A DNA stretch of 64,000 bases, taken from assembly GCA_946122785.1 (NCBI GenBank), contig CAMGYJ010000003.1, positions 3,782,001-3,846,000 on the forward strand. Reading direction: 5' to 3'. A program made the position numbers and the translations under genes. This stretch comes from Linum tenue. Taxonomy: Eukaryota; Streptophyta; Magnoliopsida; Malpighiales; Linaceae. The notes beneath the pieces were generated by a model, which was not told where the DNA came from, did no database searches, and saw only the letters and a list, made by a program, of their open reading frames with translations. Positions 1-9,204 of this stretch are shown piece after piece. Each line of letters opens with the position of its first letter. The stretch's first letter is position 1.

Positions 1-148
1 CAAGTGCACGAGCCTTCATCACCTGCCACACCACCTGCTTGTGACTTGAGACTCCACCTCATAGATGAGAACCTCAACTTCAAGGAGGTTCTAGCATGGA
101 CCGAAACTTAGGAGCCCTCGTCCGGCTCACGACGTGAAAGAGGCGCTT

Positions 149-166
149 GTTGGGAGGCAACCCAAC
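149..166 (+). other. Conserved hairpin GTTGGG-n6-CCCAAC
   Basis: A six-base stem with a six-base loop, in the context CGCTTGTTGGGAGGCAACCC. The same motif recurs in many plant Ty3/gypsy elements just downstream of pol. Its function is not known to me. Confidence 0.6.
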
Positions 167-1269
167 CAGTCGGTTTGCATTTCTTTCTCTATTTCTCCTC
201 GGTTGAGTCAGTTTTGTTATTTGATTTTAGAGTCAATAACTCAACCTTTGTGAGATTTTGTGTGGTGTTTGTGTTTTGATTACTCTCTCTTCCTGGAATG
301 CACCGCCTGCCCCGTCCAGCATCATTCACCCTTGATATGGTAACTTCGTTCTACCCTCCTTATCTTTCCTCCATTGAGGACAATGTCATGCTTAAGTGTG
401 GGGGGATGTTCGATTATGTATGCGGGTGAATGTTTGGCTGTTTGTGTGCTTGGAGCCTAGTCCACTGGCCAAATTTTGAAATTTGAGGGCTCCAAGTACG
501 TGTTCCTTGCAATTGCCTGCTCAGTATGCTTTAAATTGACAGTCTTTATAGTAATATGCAACCTAGGGAGGTAGTGTAGCACTATGGAGGATGTTGATGC
601 ATTTAAGAAGTCTCATTGCTTCTTCATATTGTGTTGGTTGATTGAGTGAATTAGTGATCTTAGGACCCTTGAATTGTGTGGTGTTGTGGATTCTCTACCT
701 GTCATGGACTCTTGTATCATGTTTTGAGTTTAACAGGTGCTCGAAAATGGGCTTCAAAATAACGTCTCCCGTGCGAATAGGGCGAAAGTGTGTAAGGGGA
801 GACGGGAATTCGTTCCCAATTTCCACCTACTACCTCCAGCCCCCTTACATGCCTTTCCCCCGCACGAGGCTCGAGACATCCGCTCCTGGCATGGCCGGTA
901 AGAGCAGGTTGGGACCCTTGAAATAAAAAAAAATAACAGAAAACAAGCAAAACAGAAAAGAAAAGGGGTTCCAACCATCTTCAAGAAGAAAATAGAGCAC
1001 CTTGAAAAATGTGAGTCCATGATCTTTTGTTTTTGAGAATCTCTTCATCCACAATTCATTTGTCCTCTGTTCACTATTTGCCATGATGCCAACTCGATAC
1101 TAGTGCTCTCGCCGAAGAAGCTATGAGATGACTTGTGTGTCGGTTGACCTCGTAAGTTGCTAAATGATCTAGGAAGTCCTCTACCTACGATCTGGGGTGT
1201 TTGTTGCTATAGAGGTCTGGAGAGTTGCATTGGTTTGAGTTAGGTTTGCTTGGGGACAAGCAAACAGTT

Positions 1270-1283
1270 AAGTGTGGGGGGAT
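1270..1283 (+). other. Polypurine tract
   Basis: AAGTGTGGGGGGAT lies one base before the TGATGA start of the LTR, the expected place for the plus-strand primer. An identical 14-mer is at 394-407, 876 bp upstream. Confidence 0.75.
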
Positions 1284-1284
1284 T

Positions 1285-2710
1285 TGATGACTCGGTATTT
1301 GCACATGTTTTCCCCTTTGTTTCTTGATTGTTTGAGATTGAATTACTGCGTCTTTGGCCTATTTTATGCTAGGTTGTGTTCCTTTGTCCCATTTCAGGTC
1401 CTAGCACATAAAGTGAAGCATAGGCGCAAGTTTCAAGTCAATCAGAGATCAATTGACGATTCGAGAGAAGAAACTCGGGCATGACCTGAAGAAGAATGTA
1501 TTTTGTTCTCACTTTATGGACAAAGAATCATGCAAGCTTGTTATGAAACGAAAGAGGACGAGACTACGAGCGTCTGGGATCAAACGGCGACTGATTCGGA
1601 GTCCGAACGAGGGAGAAACGAAGCATTAAACAGAGGCTGAGCAAGCCACACGGGCAGAGCAGAAAATCCGCACGGCCGTGCAAGGTGAGCTGCACGGCCG
1701 TGCGAGTCGTGGCCGTGCGGAAATCACTGAGCCTTCGCACGGGCAACTGGGTGAGCTGCACGGCCGTGCGGCCTGCCCGTGTGAGTCGGGAATTGCTGTT
1801 TAAAACCCGATTTTCAGCCAAAGGAAAGGGGAGAGCTGGGTTTTGGATCCAAAACACCCAAGGGACGAACCCTAGAGAGAGAGAGCGACTTGGGAACATT
1901 CCTGGAGCTATTTTGGAGGATTTCTTCGCCATTGGAGCTCGGGAATCAAGCTTGGAGATGGAGATTGAAGATCTAGATCAGATTTCTGCAGTCTCTCTCT
2001 TCTCTATGGAGTAACTTCCCTTCACTTAGGTTTTGAGGAACCCTAGCTATGTTTGTTTGATTGGATGATTGTATGAGTACTCTGACTTGATAATCTTGAG
2101 TTCATATTCAATCTATGCATGTTTTCACGATTCAATTCTGCTTTAGTCGAGATTATTGATTCTGCTTTGATCCTATGAGAGCGAATACCTGATTAGGTCA
2201 ATAGAGCACCATAGATTGATAGTAGTGGATCGATTGCTTTAGTCGAGGGTTGATTCACTGCTTTGTATCGATTGAGAACCTCATTCGATAGAGGGAGTCT
2301 AGTTCAGAACGCCTTGATCGATTGTTCTAGAGAAGGATACGTCCCTCTAGGCAATTGACTCAAGAGGGCCTTGTTCCTTTAGTCGAGACTCAAGGTCTAG
2401 TCAAGGATTCTCCGCATTGTGAATGAAAGTGAAACAAGTTAGAGATCATCAATCGTTAATCTGGCTAGTGGCTAGGGGGAATCATACCTAAGTGAGTTCC
2501 CAACCTGTAATTAGATTAACTTTAACTGTAGTTTGCTAGAGTAGTTTTAGTTCTTTCATCTTAATCTGTTTTGCTAGATAATGAACTAAAGCTGAGTAAT
2601 AGTAACTCTAGAGACCCGTGGATTCGATATTTATTACTTGAGCCACTATACTGCAGTCCCTTTCATTGGTTACACTTGGCCATTGTTAGGAGTTGTGTTT
2701 TAGCGAGTCA
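1285..2710 (+). repeat. Athila-type LTR, 1426 bp
   Basis: The LTR begins TGATGACTCGG directly after a polypurine tract and ends GCGAGTCA six bases before a primer binding site, giving TG...CA ends. A PPT on the left and a PBS on the right mean it either joins two element copies in tandem or is the meeting point of a rearranged pair. It contains several copies of the GC-rich palindrome GCACGGCCGTGC (1670-1769) and repeated TTTAGTCGAG words in its second half. Short open frames inside (1564-1932, 1685-2014) are treated as chance. Confidence 0.8.
1670..1769. repeat. Cluster of GCACGGCCGTGC palindromes in the LTR
   Basis: Exact copies of the 12-bp palindrome are at 1670-1681, 1692-1703 and 1758-1769, with partial copies between. 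The inverted LTR carries four more, at 3887-3898, 3985-3996, 4057-4068 and 4130-4141. Confidence 0.85.
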
Positions 2711-2716
2711 AGTTTT

Positions 2717-2734
2717 TGGCGCCGTTGCCGGGGA
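2717..2734 (+). other. Primer binding site, tRNA-Asp type
   Basis: TGGCGCCGTTGCCGGGGA is complementary to the 3' end of plant tRNA-Asp (ending CCCCGGCAACGGCGCCA, from memory), the primer typical of Athila elements. It lies six bases after the LTR end. Confidence 0.8.
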
Positions 2735-2847
2735 CTTTCTAGAGTATTAGGAAAGGCAGAAGTTTGTTACTTTAGCGTTTTTTCTTTTCTTTTCCACCCT
2801 TGCTTTTCACTTGGGTGTTTTTGTTTTTGTTGGTGCAGATCTGAATC

Positions 2848-3300
2848 ATGGATCCTCATGGCTTCTCCAACCATTGGGGGTATCCACCACCATCCGAGTG
2901 GTATTACCCCGAGACCCCCTGGAGCAATCAAGGAGGAGAAGACTATGGATTCGGGTTCCAGTACCAACCCCCTTACTACGGAGAACAATCTGACCCCTGG
3001 GCATATCAAGAACAATCTCATTACCAAGAAGACTTTCTCCCACAACCAGAAGGGCCATCAGCGCTGGAGTTACCCATGGCGGCCTTCACGGGCCATTCTG
3101 CAGAGCCATGCTACACTCCACAGCCAGATCCAAACTATGAACTGAGGCTTCTCTTGGAGCAGTTTGTTCGGGACTCCGAGAGACGCAATCGCAAGATGGA
3201 CCTCCTTTTCTCATCCTTTGCTCCTCCTAACTCAAACAGTCTGAAGTCTCGACTAAAGGTCTTCAGACCCTCTCAATCTGAGTCTCTAGCGGGCGACTAA
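2848..3300 (+). pseudogene. Truncated gag N-terminus of the Athila-type element
   Basis: An open frame of 150 codons starts 113 bp after the PBS with ATG and a Pro/Tyr/Gln-rich N-terminus (MDPHGFSNHW, then PPYYGEQSDPWAY). Position and composition fit the start of a plant retrotransposon Gag. No capsid core or zinc knuckle is reached, because from about 3240 the sequence becomes an inverted LTR (TCTCGACTAAAGG matches the reverse complement of the LTR near 2390). The last 20 or so codons are therefore LTR-derived. The Gag assignment is positional; no diagnostic domain is visible. Confidence 0.5.
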
Positions 3301-4361
3301 CCTCCACCGGAGTAAACAGATTGAGGCCCTAACGAACCAAACCTCCACTACCGAATGGAATTCGGTACAGAATAGCGAATTGGCTCCTCGACTAAAGTCA
3401 CCAATTCGCCACCTTCAATCAAGGATACTCTATTAACCTAGGCAGATATTCTCATTCTAGGTTAAAGTAGAAACAACAGGAATTTGATCAGGATTCAAGT
3501 CATTCAATCATTCAAACCTCAATCGAATATAATCAAGTCATAGAAACAGTACTTGGGTTCATACAATCAATCCTAACATACAGAACTAGGGTTTCCCATA
3601 CCCAGATGAACGGGAGAACTACTCCATGGAGAAAGAAGCAAAAGCAGAATCAGACGCGGAAATCATACTGTGAAGATGGATTTCTGCTCCTGGACGTTGA
3701 ATCGGAACCTCTCCAAGCTCAAGCCAAGCTGCAATGGTGTTGAAGATCAAGCTAGGGCACTTGGAGACTCTTGTTCGTCGCTTTCTCTCTCTAGGAATCG
3801 TTCTGTCTCTCAAAAACTCGAATCCCCCTCTGTTTTGGCTGAAGTCTGCTTAAAAACCAGAATTCCCCGACTCGCACGGCCAGGGTGCACGGCCGTGCGG
3901 CTCACCATCTTGCCCGTGCGGCTCAAAACGCGGCGTACCATTAAGTCGAACTTCAGCCATCTCGCACGGCCAGGATTGCACTTTGCACGGCCGTGCGAAT
4001 TTTACTTGTGCCCGTGTTTGCTCTCGCACAATCCCGCACGGCCAAACTGGTCACTTGCACGGCCGTGCGGGTTTTCTGCTCTGCCCGTGCGTGCTCTCGC
4101 ACAATCCCGCACGGCCAAACTGGTCACTTGCACGGCCGTGCGGGTTGTGGGTGTACCCGTGCGACTTCCTCAGAAACTCGCCATGCGTCCAATCCTCGTC
4201 CAATCGACCCCAAACTCGCTCCCAAGCCTCCATTCACGTACTAGGACCTGAAATATCATAAACAAGCACAACCTAGCGTGAAATCGGCCTAAAACACGAG
4301 AATCAATACCTTAAACGGAGTAAGAGCAGGGGTAAAAACATGTGTAACTAACGGTCTATCA
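3240..4361 (-). repeat. Inverted, diverged and truncated copy of the Athila-type LTR
   Basis: Read on the minus strand, this stretch follows the LTR at 1285-2710. It has the same order of landmarks: a TGATAGACC-like start at 4361, the block GGTCCTAG near 4245, a cluster of GCACGGCCGTGC palindromes (3887-4141), the TCTCCATGGAGTAGT block near 3620, and the TTTAGTCGAG block near 3245. It lacks the last 300 or so bases. Many substitutions separate the two copies, so they are probably different subfamilies and not one recent fold-back. The LINE begins directly beyond its terminal end. Confidence 0.7.
4021..4165. repeat. Two-copy tandem duplication, 73-bp period
   Basis: The words CTCTCGCACAATCCCGC and CGGCCAAACTGGTCACTTG occur from 4021 and again from 4094. 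The unit ends with the GCACGGCCGTGC palindrome, so local duplication has multiplied the palindrome in the inverted LTR. Confidence 0.8.
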
Positions 4362-4455
4362 TTCCCCTTCTCCGAAAAAACAGTTTGTGGAGGTTGAAGA
4401 CGATTCTGATCAGGTGGAGGAAGCCAGCCTTGAGTGGCCCCAGATAGATAGATGA
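4348..4455 (+). pseudogene. C-terminal tail of LINE ORF1
   Basis: An open frame ending at TGA 4453-4455 reads an acidic tail (QFVEVEDDSDQVEEASLEWP, then QIDR). Its stop overlaps the ORF2 start as ATGA, a translational coupling arrangement that supports both assignments. The rest of ORF1 is missing through 5' truncation. Confidence 0.55.
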
Positions 4456-7400
4456 GGCTGTTGGCGTGGAATGTGAGAGGAATTGGCCCATCCCTCACAT
4501 TTCAAACTGCTGTTGGTCTAGTTCACTCTAATAAGCCGGATCTGGTGTTCTTTTCGGAAACACGTTCGAGACGGCGAGTAGTGTCCCGCCGTTTGCGTGG
4601 GTTAGGTTTTGAGTCTTCTTGTTGTTTTTTTGTTGATGCGGTTGATGCATCGGGTGGTTTAGTTGTCGCGTGGGCTCCCGAAGTTGATGCTTCGGTGTTT
4701 TTTCATTCGGATTTTTGTATTTGTCTTCAAGTTAATGAATTGAGTTTTTCGTATGTGGCGATCTTTGTTTACATTAGTTGCAATGTAAATCGTCGTGCTA
4801 CTCAGTTAGACCAGCTCCGCGAGATCTGTGTCGGTATCCAAGTCCCCTATGTTGTTTTGGGCGATTTTAATACGACTCTCCATGAGAGTGAGAAGGATGG
4901 AGGGAATCGTTGGAATGCTACGCAAGCCCTCAGTCTCCATAACTTTATTCAGAATTTGGGCCTTCTTGACCCTGGATTTCAGGGGGACCAATTCACGTGG
5001 ACCAATAAACGCATGGGGGAGGCCTGCGTTAGAGAGAGACTAGATAGGGCCCTGTGTTCGCAATCGTGGCTAGACCGCTTTCCGGATACCTTGGTCAAGC
5101 ACTTTACGGATCAGGGATCAGATCATTGGGAGCTTATCCTTTCTGATAAACCCTATGTGCGGAATAGTCGGCCTCTTTTCCGGTTTGATGCCCGATGGGC
5201 GGATAATCCTGAAGTGAAGGCCATGGTTTGTTATGTTTGGCAGGAGGATATCCAAGGAACCCCGATGTTTCGCTTGTGGGAGCGTCTTAAGAAGTTGCGG
5301 CATCTTTTATATGATTGGAGTAGGGCAGGAACCACTAATTCGCTACGAAATATCAGAACGCTCCAAAGCGAGATTGAGCGGATTAAGCTTATTCACCCAA
5401 TTGATTGGGATACGATCCGGGGCCTGGAAACTGAATTAACTAGGCAGTGGGATGCGGAAGAAGTTTACTGGCAGCAAAAGTCTAGAGTTCACTGGTTGAA
5501 AAAGGGGGATAAAAACACGTCTTATTTCCACACAGTGACTCGAACGCGTCGTAAACGGAACTTTGTGTCGGGTCTAAGAGATGAGAATGGTGAGTGGATT
5601 ACTGATGAAAAAGGGAAAGCGGATATCGCCACCAGTTTCTATAGCCATCTGTTCACTTCGGAAAACCAAGTCCTCAATATGGGGGAGAGAGTGGCTTCTT
5701 TGCCTATTGACCGCAGTGTGACGCCGGAAATGAATGCTAGATTGACGGCGGTGGTCCTCCCGGAGGAAGTACGGAAAACTGTATTTGCAATGGGAGCTAA
5801 GCAAGCTCCTGGTTCTGATGGGTTTACGGGCAAGTTTTTTAAAGCCTTTTGGGGTATTGTTGGTGACTCGGTGGTTGACGCAGTCTGCTCGTTCTTTATG
5901 ACGGGAAGGATGCTCCGTAGCTTCAATCACACCTGGCTCACTTTGATCCCCAAAGTGGATAATGTCGAATCCATGAGGCAGTTGCGCCCTATCAGTTTAT
6001 GCCAGTTTGTGTATAAAATTATATCTAAGATCATGGCTGAACGATTATCGGGCTTTTTACCTCACATTGTTTCGTCAGGCCAAAATGCTTTCATTAAAGA
6101 TCGCCAAATTGTGGAGAATATCCTCCTGGGGCATGAGTTTATGCATTACTTGAAAATCAAAAAGCAAGGAAAGAAGGGGTACATGGCTCTTAAGGTTGAC
6201 ATGGAAAAGGCCTATGATAGAGTTGAATGGCCGTTTCTTCTTGCAATTTTGGACAAGATGGGTTTTGACTCAGTCTGGCAGGGGTGGATACATGAATGCC
6301 TCTGGTCGTCTTCTTTCTCGGTCATGATGAATGGGACTCCATCTGGTTTCTTCAGACCATCGAGGGGCTTGAGGCAAGGAGATCCGCTATCACCTCTTCT
6401 TTTTGTGCTTTGCACTGAGGGGTTTGCGGCACTCTTGCGTCAGGCAATCGAGGATAAGAGGCTGGCAGGGGTTAAAGTGGCCCCGCGTGCCCCTCGTATA
6501 TCACATTTATTTTTTGCTGATGATTCTTATCTGTTCCTGCGGGGCACGTTGCAGGAGTGTGAGAATTTGATCACGGTACTAAATGAATATGAGGAACTTA
6601 GTGGGCAGCGTGTCAATCTGGGAAAATCGGCCGTTTGTTTTAGTAAGAATGTTGCTCTTCCTGATCAGGAATTCTTAGCCGAGATTTTGGGTGTTGGAGC
6701 CGTTGGGGTGCATGATAAATATCTGGGTCTCCCCACTTTGATTGCTCGGTCTAAAATGGACACCTTTCGGTATTTGGAGGCTAAGCTGTTGGAAAGGCTT
6801 CAGGGATGGAAACGTAGGACCCTATCCTGGGCAGCAAAAGAGACGCTGATTAAGTCCATTGCCTTGGCTTTGACATTGCATGTCATGTCTTGTTTCAAGC
6901 TGCCTCTTTCGTTGTGTCGCCTATTGGACAAGCATGTTGCTCGCTTTTGGTGGGGTGATGAGGATGGTCACTCGAGAATTAGATGGGTGGCATGGCGGGA
7001 TATGTGTAAAAGCAAGCATGAGGGAGGAATGGGTTTCCACCGGTTTGAGCAGTTCAATCAGGCTCTTCTAGCCAAGATTGGCTGGCGTATTTTGGTGGAG
7101 CCCCAATCTCTTCTAGCTCGGGTTTATAAGGGTAAGTATTTCCCCTCAGGGCATTTTCTCAGTGTGAAAGCCAGGTCGCGCCCTTCGTGGGGCTGGCAAA
7201 GCATCTTGTATGGTCGTGATTTGTTGGAAATGGGCCTCAGATGGCAAATTGGGAATGGGCGCTCGGCTTCCCTGCTTCGGTCCCCCTGGATTCCTCAGCT
7301 ACAGCTTGATCCCCCGAGATTTAACCCGGTGGTTCTTCCAGTGGAGGGTGATCCAACGGTGGCTGAGGTAATTTGTCAGGGGGAAGGGCGGTGGTGTGAT

Positions 7401-8228
7401 TCCAAGCTTAGCTTGTGGTTTGATCCGCCTACTTGCCGTATTATAAAAACTATTCCCCTCCCCAGGCAGGATCTTCCGGATAAATTGATATGGCATTTTA
7501 CGCCTGATTGGGTGTTCTCAGTTAAATCCGCTTATCATCTGGTTGTATCCCTAGATAGGAGGAGGGGGCGATGGAAGGCGTCTGCTAGTTGGATGGATAG
7601 ATCTAGTTGGATCAGGTTATGGGAGGCGAATATTCCCCCGAAGCTGAAAATTTTTGTGTGGCAAATTCTCAATCGAGTTCTCCCCACTTCGGAGGCCCTC
7701 ATTGAGCGCAGGGTCCCTGTCCTTCCTCGTTGCCCGGTCTGTTGGGGTGGCCCGGAGACAATGGAGCATCTGTTCCTGGATTGCCCAGTGGCGGGTGAGC
7801 TCTGGGGGCTAGCTGGGTTAGAGTACCTAGGGGAGGGTTTGCCACGCCAAACTTTTCCTCTGTTTCTGAAACGCTTACTGGCCTTAATTCAGCAAACGGA
7901 GCTTCTCATGGCAGTAGTCTCTGTCCTGTGGCGCGTCTGGCGGTCGCGAAATTGGGTAGTGTTTGAGGGAAAGCAGTTTGGGTTCCCCGCGTTAATGAGG
8001 CAGTTCTCCAAGCAGTATGAGGAATGGGTGGGGTTGCCGGTGGATGTGCCTTTCGCGCCTTCTACCCCGGCGGTTCCACGGTCAGGTGGGCCGGATCAGG
8101 CTGTAGGGTTTATTTGCCAGTGGGATGGGGCTACTAGGAAGGGTTCGCATTCAGCAGGTGGCATGGTTCTTCTGGCTCCCTCGGAGGATGTTCTTATGGC
8201 TCACGGGATTCAGTTTCGGGGGGGTTGA
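4452..8228 (+). CDS. LINE ORF2: endonuclease, reverse transcriptase, zinc finger
   Basis: This 1258-codon frame encodes the LINE polyprotein. The AP-endonuclease domain (about residues 1-230) shows WNVRG near the start, FFSETR, GDFNT and SDHWE. The reverse transcriptase (about 480-780) shows LRPISLC, DMEKAYDRVEW, GLRQGDPLSPLLF and the catalytic FADD in HLFFADDSYLF. A zf-RVT domain follows (about 1040-1130: IPPKLKIFVWQ, CPVC, HLFLDCP). The RNase H begins (QWDGATRKG) but the frame stops at 8226-8228 because of a shift in a seven-G run (8218-8224). All visible EN and RT catalytic residues are intact, so the copy is young or recently damaged by this one lesion. Confidence 0.9.
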   Translation: MRLLAWNVRGIGPSLTFQTAVGLVHSNKPDLVFFSETRSRRRVVSRRLRGLGFESSCCFFVDAVDASGGLVVAWAPEVDASVFFHSDFCICLQVNELSFSYVAIFVYISCNVNRRATQLDQLREICVGIQVPYVVLGDFNTTLHESEKDGGNRWNATQALSLHNFIQNLGLLDPGFQGDQFTWTNKRMGEACVRERLDRALCSQSWLDRFPDTLVKHFTDQGSDHWELILSDKPYVRNSRPLFRFDARWADNPEVKAMVCYVWQEDIQGTPMFRLWERLKKLRHLLYDWSRAGTTNSLRNIRTLQSEIERIKLIHPIDWDTIRGLETELTRQWDAEEVYWQQKSRVHWLKKGDKNTSYFHTVTRTRRKRNFVSGLRDENGEWITDEKGKADIATSFYSHLFTSENQVLNMGERVASLPIDRSVTPEMNARLTAVVLPEEVRKTVFAMGAKQAPGSDGFTGKFFKAFWGIVGDSVVDAVCSFFMTGRMLRSFNHTWLTLIPKVDNVESMRQLRPISLCQFVYKIISKIMAERLSGFLPHIVSSGQNAFIKDRQIVENILLGHEFMHYLKIKKQGKKGYMALKVDMEKAYDRVEWPFLLAILDKMGFDSVWQGWIHECLWSSSFSVMMNGTPSGFFRPSRGLRQGDPLSPLLFVLCTEGFAALLRQAIEDKRLAGVKVAPRAPRISHLFFADDSYLFLRGTLQECENLITVLNEYEELSGQRVNLGKSAVCFSKNVALPDQEFLAEILGVGAVGVHDKYLGLPTLIARSKMDTFRYLEAKLLERLQGWKRRTLSWAAKETLIKSIALALTLHVMSCFKLPLSLCRLLDKHVARFWWGDEDGHSRIRWVAWRDMCKSKHEGGMGFHRFEQFNQALLAKIGWRILVEPQSLLARVYKGKYFPSGHFLSVKARSRPSWGWQSILYGRDLLEMGLRWQIGNGRSASLLRSPWIPQLQLDPPRFNPVVLPVEGDPTVAEVICQGEGRWCDSKLSLWFDPPTCRIIKTIPLPRQDLPDKLIWHFTPDWVFSVKSAYHLVVSLDRRRGRWKASASWMDRSSWIRLWEANIPPKLKIFVWQILNRVLPTSEALIERRVPVLPRCPVCWGGPETMEHLFLDCPVAGELWGLAGLEYLGEGLPRQTFPLFLKRLLALIQQTELLMAVVSVLWRVWRSRNWVVFEGKQFGFPALMRQFSKQYEEWVGLPVDVPFAPSTPAVPRSGGPDQAVGFICQWDGATRKGSHSAGGMVLLAPSEDVLMAHGIQFRGG

Positions 8229-8550
8229 TGACCCGGTGGTCGTGGAGTTGCTTGTGCTCCGGGAGGCCATTACTTGGTGTGTGGGTCAAGGTCTCACGGG
8301 GGTGCGATTCGAAGGGGATGCGAAGGTCATCATTGATAAAATCAACTGCAAGGATACTAGGGATAACCGGATGGGTGCTGTGCTGGAAAAAGTCTTACAT
8401 TATTTTGTTAGTATCCCTGGGTTTAGTGTGCGATTTATAGGTCGGAGTAGTAATAGGGTAGCCCATTTGGTGGCTAGGAAAGCCCTCTCTTTGTACCCGA
8501 CTATGAGTCGTTCTTTTGATTTTCGGACCTGGCTTCGATCCAGGGTGTAA
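8225..8550 (+). pseudogene. RNase H part of LINE ORF2, displaced by a frameshift
   Basis: Reading continues in another frame from the G7 run with VDDPVVVELLVLREAI, FEGDAKVIIDKI and SNRVAHLVARKAL, the typical second half of a plant LINE RNase H with its Glu and Asp catalytic positions. Joined to ORF2 by a one-base shift it would complete the polyprotein. The stop at 8548-8550 is followed by a 40-bp 3' UTR and the A-tail. Confidence 0.8.
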
Positions 8551-8768
8551 CTATCTATATTTTGGTATCAATATATGATTATCTTTTGTCAAAAAAAAAA
8601 TCAAGTATGAGCATAATTTTGATATTCTCAACTCCAACCTGATTTGTTTTCATCCCTACAAATTTCATACATTATCCTACCAACCCAAGAAATACACACC
8701 CTATATATGATTCACCCATACTCTATAGCTAATAAAAGCTTGCAGTAGAATTATATATATATATATAT

Positions 8769-9161
8769 GGGGAGTTCTACGGTACCCAGGGTACCGCATA
8801 CCTTAAGTACAAAAACGATATCCAGAACTTGAATTGATTGATCTTTCGGGTATGATACTATACTCTAACCCTTAAAGATCAAAATCTAGGTCTAAATTCT
8901 CTAAATCTTATACCCCAAGATCAATTTGATTAGAAACAATAATCGACGGTTATGATTCGTCCAAATATAGGCAAAAAAATCAATGCACCATCTTAGGATT
9001 TATAGTTTATGATTTAGATAATTAGGACCTAGGGTTCACTCATTAAGGGTTAGGGTATAGTATCATGCCCAAAAATCTTGCTAATTCGAGGTCTAGATAG
9101 TGTTTTCGTATTTAAGGTATGCGGTACCCCGGCTTTCACCCGGGGTACCGTAGAAGGCACC
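8769..9161. mobile_element. Micron-like MITE inserted in a (TA)n tract
   Basis: A 393-bp element with long imperfect terminal inverted repeats (about 100 bp). The left end is GGGGAGTTCTACGGTACCC and the right end, reverse complemented, is GGTGCCTTCTACGGTACCCC; both continue into GGTACCGCATACCTTAA and further. It is flanked on both sides by (TA)n (8750-8768 and 9162-9199). MITEs that integrate into TA microsatellites are known in plants as Micron. It has no coding capacity. The right arm has an extra GGGTGAAAGCC-like insertion relative to the left. Confidence 0.8.

Positions 9162-9199
<38 letters not shown>

Positions 9200-9204
<5 letters not shown>

Larger units (their letters stand above)
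1..1284 (+). mobile_element. 3' internal region of an Athila-type Ty3/gypsy element
   Basis: This is non-coding sequence lying upstream of an LTR (1285-2710). It contains the inverted repeat GTTGGGAGGCAACCCAAC at 149-166, a motif I know from the region downstream of pol in plant Athila/Tat-type elements, and two copies of the purine-rich word AAGTGTGGGGGGAT, the second abutting the LTR as a polypurine tract. No long open frame is present; the short frames here (for example 642-926) have no recognisable domain. The pol of this element lies outside the window to the left or is lost. The lineage call rests on these motifs and on the PBS beyond the LTR. Confidence 0.7.
4363..8600 (+). mobile_element. 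L1-clade LINE, 5' truncated
   Basis: The element keeps the last codons of ORF1, a full-length ORF2 (endonuclease, reverse transcriptase, zinc-finger, RNase H) and a 3' end with ten A residues at 8591-8600. The 5' end lies immediately after the inverted LTR (ending about 4361), so truncation removed nearly all of ORF1. I could not find a convincing target-site duplication, so the exact 5' edge is uncertain by some tens of bases. The presence of a C-terminal RNase H places it among plant L1 elements that carry this extra domain. Confidence 0.85.

Noticed and set aside
1564..2014. Frames of 109-122 codons within the Athila-type LTR
   Set aside because: Both strands are open because of GC-rich palindromes; LTRs do not normally encode protein and no domain is seen.
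4363..8600. Target-site duplication for the LINE
   Set aside because: Sequence before 4363 and after 8600 shows no shared word long enough to support one.
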